DNA of 64,000 nt from Erinaceus europaeus (taxonomy: Eukaryota; Chordata; Mammalia; Eulipotyphla; Erinaceidae), in the NCBI RefSeq assembly GCF_950295315.1, contig NC_080175.1, forward strand, positions 89,906,793 through 89,970,792, written 5' to 3'. Under the pieces are notes generated by a model that was given only the letters and a program-made list of their open reading frames with translations, did not search any database and was not told where the DNA came from. Made by a program: the position numbers and the translations under genes. Positions 57,789 through 64,000 of this stretch are shown here, in pieces. How positions within the stretch are numbered: the stretch's first letter is position 1; the number at the start of each line of letters is the position of its first letter.

Positions 57789-58030
57789 TCACTGTTTAAA
57801 TAGAATACACTCTTTGCAATAGCGTTCCACTAACCAACCAGCTTCTTTCAGATCAGGCCGAACAGCAAATCCCTCAGCATCTGTCTCCACAGCCCAGGTA
57901 TTTCTTTCCACTTCCAGCACTACAACTGGTTCACAACATCGAAAGCAGCCCTGTCAATTTTCACCTGATTTACAATGGTCCGCTGATTGATTTTGTTAAC
58001 TTTGGCACCTGCATTTCAGGTATCCACAAG
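57789..58030 (-). pseudogene. pseudogene-like coding remnant, parent unknown
   Basis: Two adjoining minus-strand frames read like real protein. The first holds 'VNKINQRTIVNQVKIDRAAF' and ends at a stop. One shift later comes a frame containing 'WAVETDAEGFAVRPDLKEAG', which runs on to 'YCKEC' and a stop at 57789-57791. Codon use and residue mix are unlike the surrounding AT-rich DNA. I do not recognise the parent. A decayed exon or processed copy is the best guess, and chance is possible. Confidence 0.4.
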
Positions 58031-58093
58031 CATGTCTTTTAGTAGCTAAAGTGATTTCTGTAAATAACAATATAGCCATATACCTTTCCTGCT

Positions 58094-58333
58094 TATGATT
58101 GGGCCCTCCTCAATCGCTATCGAACAGGCCATGGCCGGGGGCGTCGCTATGTTCCATCGCTGGGGAGCCAGAGACGACCCGAACTGCCCCTGCGGCTACA
58201 GACAGACTATGACCCACATAGTCAACGACTGCCACCTCTCCAGATTCAAAGGAGGTCTCGAAACTTGACATCAGGCTCAACCTGACTCTGTTGACTGGCT
58301 ACGGAAGAAGCACAAACACTAGAAGAAGAAGAA
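58094..58333 (+). mobile_element. RTE-like LINE, 5'-truncated, recent
   Basis: The 12-base repeat 'acctttcctgct' (58082-58093 and 58334-58345) bounds 240 bases. The forward frame gives 'CPCGYRQTMTHIVNDCHLSR', a Cys-Cys-His-Cys pattern, followed by 'GGLE' and, after a frame break, a 'WL'-type ending. This resembles the C-terminus of RTE-class and related LINE polyproteins in animals. It ends in GAA units, as RTE elements end in short tandem repeats and not poly(A). GC content is well above its surroundings. The match to 17132-17250 indicates fairly recent activity. The clade is inferred from motif memory only. Confidence 0.75.
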
Positions 58334-58345
58334 ACCTTTCCTGCT

Positions 58346-58710
58346 CAAAATGGTTCAGTAGATTTCTAGTGCATTCATAATAAAGCTTTTTTTTTTTCTT
58401 TTTTACAATCACAATGTCCTATGTGATTGAGTCTAGGTTGGCACTATACCCCTGTGTACTCTGGCCAGCTAATCCTCAAACAACGTTTACTATGTGCTTT
58501 GTTCTCTTATTTCATTTGTGTTTCTGCTTCAATATTATATCATTATAGAAGAATTTTCTGAAGAAATGGCAGGTCCTTAATCTATTTTATTTTTATGAGT
58601 ACTTTTGTATAATTTAGTACATATTTTCTTCATTATTTATTCCCCCTAGTAGAACATGACATGTGTATATTTAATACACAGCATATATAATCATGCAGTA
58701 AAGTTTATTT
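58346..58710. other. unique DNA, no gene seen
   Basis: No repeat or coding signal recognised. Confidence 0.5.
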
Positions 58711-58712
58711 TA

Positions 58713-58843
58713 TCTTTTTTTTTATTTTATCAGAGCACTGCTCAGTTATTTCTTATGGTGGCTCTGGTGATTGAATATTGAGCCTCTGGTGCCTCGTGCA
58801 TTAAAATCTTTTCTGCATAAGCACTATAATGTCTTCCCAGGCC
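58713..58843 (-). mobile_element. SINE-E copy
   Basis: The plus strand reads 'cagagcactgctcagttatt', 'gattgaatattgagcctctg', 'tgcataagcactataatgtc', the reverse of SINE-E. Confidence 0.75.
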
Positions 58844-59165
58844 ACAATCTATATTATTTAGAAGTATATAATAAAATACGTAAGTTAGTGCAATCTACCT
58901 TTGAAGCATTTTTCTAAAATGTCCAAATGACGTGATTGCCTTACCAGTCTCTTTTTCATTACTTGATAAAATGAATAAATCAAATAAGAAGTTAGTAAAG
59001 TGATTTGTTTATGATAAATCACATTAAGCTAAAATTTAATTAATTTTGAAATCAATTGTATGAATTACTGAGATTAATTTTCTGCTGAGAATAAAATTGT
59101 TTGTATTCAGAAATTGCCTTTTTAACCTTTATTAGTCAATATTTGTATCTCCATAAAAAATTCTC
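58844..59165. other. unique AT-rich DNA, no gene seen
   Basis: No repeat or coding signal recognised. Confidence 0.5.
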
Positions 59166-59167
59166 AG

Positions 59168-59415
59168 AAATATTTATGGGATGATCTCACTCATAGACAA
59201 AAGTTGAAAAATAAGTACAAAAGGGAAAACACAAAGCAGAACTTGGACTGAGTTTGGTGTACTGCTCCAAAGTGAAGGACTCTGGGGGGCGGAGGGTGTC
59301 AGGTCCCGGAACATGAGGTAAAGGCGTGGGAGATTAGAGTGTTATACAAAAAGTAAGAAACATTACACATGCACCAACTATTGCATTCTACTCTCTACTG
59401 TAAATCATCAAGAAA
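59168..59415 (+). mobile_element. L1 3' UTR fragment
   Basis: 'gggatgatctcactcataga', 'gtgaaggactctggggggcg', 'caccaactattgcattctac' parallel 3655-3880 of the first L1. A 5'-truncated insertion of a related subfamily. Confidence 0.85.
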
Positions 59416-59431
59416 ACCAATACATTTTTAA

Positions 59432-59612
59432 TTTCATATTTTATTTCTTTACCTATTTACTCATTGGATAGAGACAGATAAACTGAGAGCAAAGAGGGAG
59501 ATAGAAAGAGATGCAACTACAGCTTCGCTTCACCCCTTGAAAAGCTTTCCTCTTGCAGATGGTGCTGGGGACTTGAACCTGGGTCTTTTTGCCACCATCC
59601 ATCCAGCCCTTG
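59432..59612 (-). mobile_element. SINE-B with head deletion
   Basis: The plus strand goes from 'ttgaacctgggtctttttgc' straight to 'caccatccatccagccc', losing the usual 'gtgcac...cattaca' head part. Confidence 0.85.
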
Positions 59613-60575
59613 GAGCACTTTAGACCAACTTTCAATGATTTGGATGATAATGTTCTTTAAACATCAGCTTTAGAAACCAAAGAACTTTTGGGCATATAAA
59701 GGTATCCTAAATTTATATTTATTAGTTTAATATCATTTTCATGGCATCAAAATGTAATATAAAATATAGGATCATAGCCAAAGATTCTTAAATATCTGAT
59801 ATAAAGGTCATTTTAATAGGTTTTACTATGAAAGGATAGTGACTGAACAGGCTGGTGAGGTTTCTTAATATTCATTTCATTGTTTTTTTTAAATACTATT
59901 TCTATAGAACTATTCCTTGCAATGTCAAATTTCATGCTCAATGTGTATAGGAAATGCTAAGCAAAGCACATAATAAATTCTCTAAAATAGTCTCATATCC
60001 TTAAATACATACATAGCAGATGTACATGAGAGAAAACTATACAGTAAGTCTATTAGTTTCATGAAAGCTGAATGATTAAATACCAATAAATCTAATTTGA
60101 AACTTTTAAATTTTATTACTATAGCCATAATTTAATCCCAAATACAATCATCACAGTTCAATATTAGTTTCTCTTGTTTTCTCCCCACGTTGAAAGAAGA
60201 CAATTATTCTACTTCAGTGAAAAAAATAAATAAATGAAAATCAAACAAAAATATTTTGTCATTCACTGGATACCTAGTACAATGTCAAATTTAAAACAAT
60301 AACTATGATTTCTAAGAGTCCTCAATATCCCCCTTGATTTATAACATAATTGTGTCATTAATATGAATAATTTAGAACCTACTATTGCTTAGTTCAGAAA
60401 ATGATATTACACTATGCTAGAGGATTGCTAGGCCACTCATAATTTAAATGAGTTGTACTCATCTTTATATCAAGATTAATTAAAAAATTTAGCTTACTTT
60501 TTCCAAAATATGTAAAGTACAGTAAATGTGCTTAAAAGCAACCCAGTTTCAAAAATGCCTCTGTTTCAGAGGTAT
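59613..60575. other. unique AT-rich DNA, no gene seen
   Basis: No repeat or coding signal recognised. Confidence 0.5.
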
Positions 60576-60577
60576 GA

Positions 60578-60730
60578 TTGTTTTGTTTTTACAGAGACCG
60601 AGAAGCAGAGCAAAAGCACAAAAACAACCACCACAATAAAGCTTCCCCTATACTGTGCAAGCTAGGCTCAAATGTGGGCCATGCGAATGGCAAAATGGTA
60701 CAGTATCCAAGAGAGCTATTTTGTTAAGTC
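60578..60730 (-). mobile_element. SINE-C copy
   Basis: In reverse: 'aaaatagctctcttggatac', 'acatttgagcctagcttgc', then a body rich in C/T. Clearest SINE-C in the window. Confidence 0.65.
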
Positions 60731-60904
60731 ACTGCTGTGGTTTGATCTTAACATTGTCCTCTATTTTACATGAGCCAGATAAATGAGTCCTTTAAGAGAC
60801 AAATTAGACAAACAATAAACTATTAATGCACAGGTGACCAAAACAAATTTTTTATTAATTATCCAAATGTGATGTAAATTACATTAAAAAGTTAATGTTC
60901 TGGT

Positions 60905-61236
60905 GCTGGGCAGTAGCACAGCAGGTTAAGTACACATGGCACCAAGCGCAAGGACCAGCGTAAAAATCACAGTTCAAGCCCCCAGCTCCCCACCTGCAGG
61001 GGGTTGCTTCACAAGTGGTGAACAGGTCCCTTGCAGGTGTCTATCTTTCTCTCCTTCCCTCTGTCTTCCCCTCCTCTCTCCATTTATCTCTCTCATATCT
61101 AACAACGACAGCAATAACAACGATAAAACAAACAAGGGCAAAAGGGAAAAATGGCCTCCAGGAGCAGTGAATTCTTAGTACAGGCACCAAATCCCCCAGT
61201 AACCCTAGAGGCAAAAAAAAAAAAAGAAAGAAAGAA
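60905..61236 (+). mobile_element. SINE-A, full length with 3' module
   Basis: Head 'gctgggcagtagcacagcag' to module 'ccaggagcagtgaattctta' and an A run. 'gttaatgttct' and 'gctgatgttct' flank it. Confidence 0.92.
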
Positions 61237-61246
61237 GCTGATGTTC

Positions 61247-61445
61247 TATTGGACCAAAGCAAAGAACTTTGAGGAAGACGAGTGATGGGCGAAAACATCT
61301 TTGGGGTCCTGCTGCATGAGGATGGAAGGGGAACTAAACTGTGGGTGAGTGTCCTGCAGTGAACTTTCATCAAGAGGTTAGAGATTGTACTCATGTGTCA
61401 ACAACTGTACTGTAAATCATTAACCCCCACCTGGAGTAAAAGTGA
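61247..61445 (+). mobile_element. L1 3' UTR fragment, another subfamily
   Basis: 'gtgagtgtcctgcagtgaac', 'caacaactgtactgtaaatc', 'attaacccccacctggag' have the layout of an L1 3' end but differ from the 3.9 and 59.3 kb types. Confidence 0.6.
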
Positions 61446-61464
61446 CTTTAAAAAGTTTATATTC

Positions 61465-61570
61465 CAAAAGTAGAGAGATTGCATAATGGTTATGTTAACA
61501 ACTTTCATGCATTAGGTTCTGAGCTCCCAGCTTCAAGCCACAGCACCACCATGATTAACTGGAGTTAATC
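61465..61570 (+). mobile_element. SINE-E with perfect target-site duplication
   Basis: 'aaaaagtttatattc' at 61450-61464 and 61571-61585 bounds a short SINE-E ('agagattgcataatggttat', 'gctcccagcttcaagccaca') that lacks its 3' CT-rich end. Confidence 0.9.
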
Positions 61571-61585
61571 AAAAAGTTTATATTC

Positions 61586-62857
61586 TCAAATATTTTAAAT
61601 TATAGTTCAATATATAGAATCTGAGACATCTGGAAGCACTAACTTACGCAAGTCTACAGTAAAAACCAAAGATACAATAGATAAATGTCTGTGAGAACAT
61701 TATATATAAAATATTTTGGCATTCAACCAATGTAATATCTGAGAAAAATATACAATTAGAAAACAAGAACAGGATAATTATTCATGTTACAAATAAAGCA
61801 AAATAATTTTAAATTTGGATAAAGATAAAATTGAAACAATAGTCAGTGATAACTCAGTATTATAGCTTACATTTCTAACACTGAATTTTCATCTAAGCTC
61901 CAGAATCCCATTTCTTAAGGTCTACCAAATATTGCTCTTGAGATACTTGGAAACATCTGTAACTCTAAGTCCACAAACTCATTACCTTCTCTTCAAAAAC
62001 ATGCTGTTTTTATTACATTCACTGTCAAGTTAATGTCCTTAGAACCCATCCAGTTTTTCATGTTGGAAGTTTCCAAATCATCATCAACCCATGCTCTTCT
62101 TTTTGTAATGAGTCTAAATTAGTAACCACATATGCCTTACTTGACAACTAAAATCTCCCTTGTATCTGAATTATCACTTTTTACATAATTACTGCAAAAC
62201 ACAAGTGATTTTAGTTTTGTTTTTTTTTTTCTTTTCTCATGAGACCACCTGTGCTCTCAATAAAACAAAGACTGGCTTTGTCACCTTTACTTATAAAGCA
62301 AAATAACAAAGTGAAAAGAAAGGCTTCTAGAAAACCATGTGTATGATCATAACCACACACACATATACACACACAAACACTCGTGATTTTGACTATTTAT
62401 TCATAATTCTATATAACGGAATTAAAAATACTTAACAATATTACTGATTTCTATCTTTAGTGTGTAGTATGGTCTTCTGTACTAATTTGTCTACTATTTA
62501 GAGCTATGTAGGGTTTTTTGACTTGCATACTCAACTTTAGTAAAAAAGGTCTGCTGACATATTCTAATTTTCTATCAATATAGTGAAAATACTATGTCTT
62601 CTTCTCCTTCTGATCACTACAAAATTCTCAGTGTCATCAAGAAATCTTATTCATTTCTTGGCTCTAGTCTTTCTTATGTTTGTAAACATATTATATATAT
62701 ATATATATATACATATATATGTGATTACATTTGTCTATAACATATACATTTCTCTGTGAAGACACAGATTGTGTTTTGCTCTGGACTCTCTCCTTGGAGG
62801 TCCTAACACAAATACTTAAACCACGATGATTAATAGATGGATATTTTTAGAATATAG
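61586..62857. other. unique AT-rich DNA, no gene seen
   Basis: Contains a loose CA run (62355-62385) and a TA repeat (about 62692-62720). No coding signal. Confidence 0.5.
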
Positions 62858-62934
62858 ATTTTTTTTCTAATTTTTATTATCTTTATTTATTTATTGGATA
62901 CAGCCAGCCAAAAATTGAGGAAGGGGGTGGAGAT

Positions 62935-62991
<57 letters not shown>

Positions 62992-63110
62992 AGCACTACT
63001 TTACCACTTGTGAAACTTTCCCCTTCCAGGTGGGGACCGGAGACTTGAACCCAGATCTTTGAACATTATAATATGTGCACTCAACCAGGTGCACCACCAC
63101 CTGGACCCAG
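62858..63110 (-). mobile_element. SINE-B with (TA)n(GA)n expansion
   Basis: Minus-strand copy with near-perfect head ('gggtccaggtggtggtgcac'). The CT-rich part has become about 25 bases of TA and 26 of GA repeat (62936-62986). 'tagatggat' at 62834-62842 and 63111-63119 is the probable target-site duplication. Confidence 0.92.
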
Positions 63111-63794
63111 TAGATGGATTTTAAGTATATCAAATGATTAGGAAAGTTGTCTTATAAATTCTACGCTATAAAGGATGTTCAGCTGATAATAAATTACACC
63201 TATTGTCAAGAAACATGGAAGCTAGTGATTTTACTGTTTGCCACCTAGTAGGTTAGCCTGACCTTGACTCATGAATGGTGGGAAGTTGCATGACATACAG
63301 AATGAGAGACAAAGAACTTTAGTATTCAAATCCATTTGAGTAGCCAAATCATTAGTATTTGCAATAGGTCATCAAATCCCAAAATTCTAAAGAAAATGTT
63401 TAGTTGATTCTGCACAGATTACAAAGTTATGTTAAAGGAGAGGAACACTTGAGTTTAAAGTTTAAGATATATAGAACTTTATTAAAAATTTCCCTAAAGT
63501 GATTGTGTTTATTACTCTTTCAGAATGTAAATCTTATTGATGCCCTAGAGAAAAGCATAACTTCTAAGGTTTTTGATAAATGTCACATAAATTTAATTCA
63601 GGGTGGGGGAAGTAGACAGTTAACTCTGATCACAAAATATGCAGAAAAGGAAAAAAAAACAATTGAGAATTTTCATTTATTTTTACTCAATATTCTGATG
63701 TGATTACTTAATGGTGGCATAAACTACTTTGGAAGGAAACCAAAGAAACTTGTCAGAGTATAAGATCAGAATTATTATGCAGTTGCTCATTGGC
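63111..63794. other. unique DNA, no gene confirmed
   Basis: A forward frame (63503-63703) follows a fair splice acceptor ('tattactctttcag' at 63509-63522), but it has no clear donor, homology or codon bias. I do not call it an exon. Confidence 0.4.
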
Positions 63795-63930
63795 TCAATA
63801 TTTATTGACTCCCTCTCACATATTTACAAATTGATCCAAGTTCTGATGATGCAAATATGAACACAACTGTCTGTCTTCTGCAAATCTATATTATAAAAAC
63901 ATTGTATCAGAACAATAAGCATATTGGTTA
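63795..63930 (+). mobile_element. ancient mammalian repeat, class uncertain
   Basis: 'tcaatatttattgactccct', 'gatgatgcaaatatgaacac' share the old 'tattgagtgcct...gatacaaagatgaa' pattern also seen at 35337-35430. Confidence 0.4.
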
Positions 63931-64000
63931 TGCATCTATGGTAGATGGTGGGAGATTTGTGAGACAACATCAGAATAAAATATATAAAGTAGTAGACAGT

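Noticed and set aside
63503..63703. Possible exon after a good splice acceptor at 63522
   Set aside because: No donor, no recognisable homology and an AT-rich composition. Kept only as a note.
1..64000. tRNA genes (many B-box-like sequences)
   Set aside because: All B boxes found sit in SINE bodies, with no tRNA cloverleaf continuing on both sides.
1..64000. CRISPR-like or regularly spaced repeat array
   Set aside because: Direct repeats here are target-site duplications, microsatellites or dispersed retroposons; none are regularly spaced with unique spacers.

Overview
The window looks like a non-coding, repeat-dense stretch of a mammalian nuclear genome, most probably from a hedgehog (Erinaceidae). 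It contains LINE-1 (L1) ORF2 remnants, MIR copies and a processed thymosin beta-4 pseudogene. It also holds dozens of tRNA-derived SINEs whose body ('...ggttaagtgcac...', B box 'ggttcaagccc', then 'ccccacctgcag', 'gtgaagcaggtctgcagg' and a CT-rich stretch) I associate from memory with hedgehog genomes. The species is an inference. I found no intact protein-coding gene, rRNA or tRNA gene, or CRISPR array. Almost every longer open frame falls in a repeat, a microsatellite or AT-rich DNA.

Repeat families, with labels used only here. SINE-A: full tRNA-like head, 'caacaacaat...ggcaacaaaaggg' 3' part, sometimes followed by a module ending 'ccccagcaataaccctgg'. SINE-B: head 'gcacctggttaagcgcacacattacagtgcacaagg', end 'ctctatccaataaataaa'. 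SINE-C: 'agctcacttggatagt' type. SINE-D: 'gcagtggataaagcattggactctcaag' type. SINE-E: 'agatagtataatggttatgc' type. Family X: a 0.4-1.9 kb non-coding retroposon carrying 'tccatactcccagagggataaagaatagg' just before a 3' end like 'ggtaggaattgtgtggaat...ataaa'.

Layout. 0.2-3.9 kb: an L1 split by an endogenous-retrovirus LTR that is itself split by a SINE. 4.5-8 kb: a SINE cluster. 8.4-11.2 kb: a second, older L1 with three nested insertions. 11.6-14.8 kb: two X copies. 14.8-24 kb: mostly unique AT-rich DNA, a composite retrocopy with a huge GAA/GGA microsatellite, an X copy and several SINEs. 24.6-25.1 kb: two MIRs. 25-32.8 kb: scattered SINEs in unique DNA. 32.9-35.1 kb: old L1 pieces. 35-50 kb: SINEs and X copies, including a complete 888-bp X insertion. 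50.8-51.7 kb: the thymosin pseudogene. 52.2 kb: an X copy that looks spliced. 53-64 kb: unique DNA, SINEs, an unidentified pseudogene-like frame and a recently inserted RTE-type LINE end.

Nothing here forms an operon or pathway. The interest lies in retroposition history: exact target-site duplications, nested insertions, SINE/X chimeras, an apparently spliced X transcript, and two near-identical RTE-like 3' ends.
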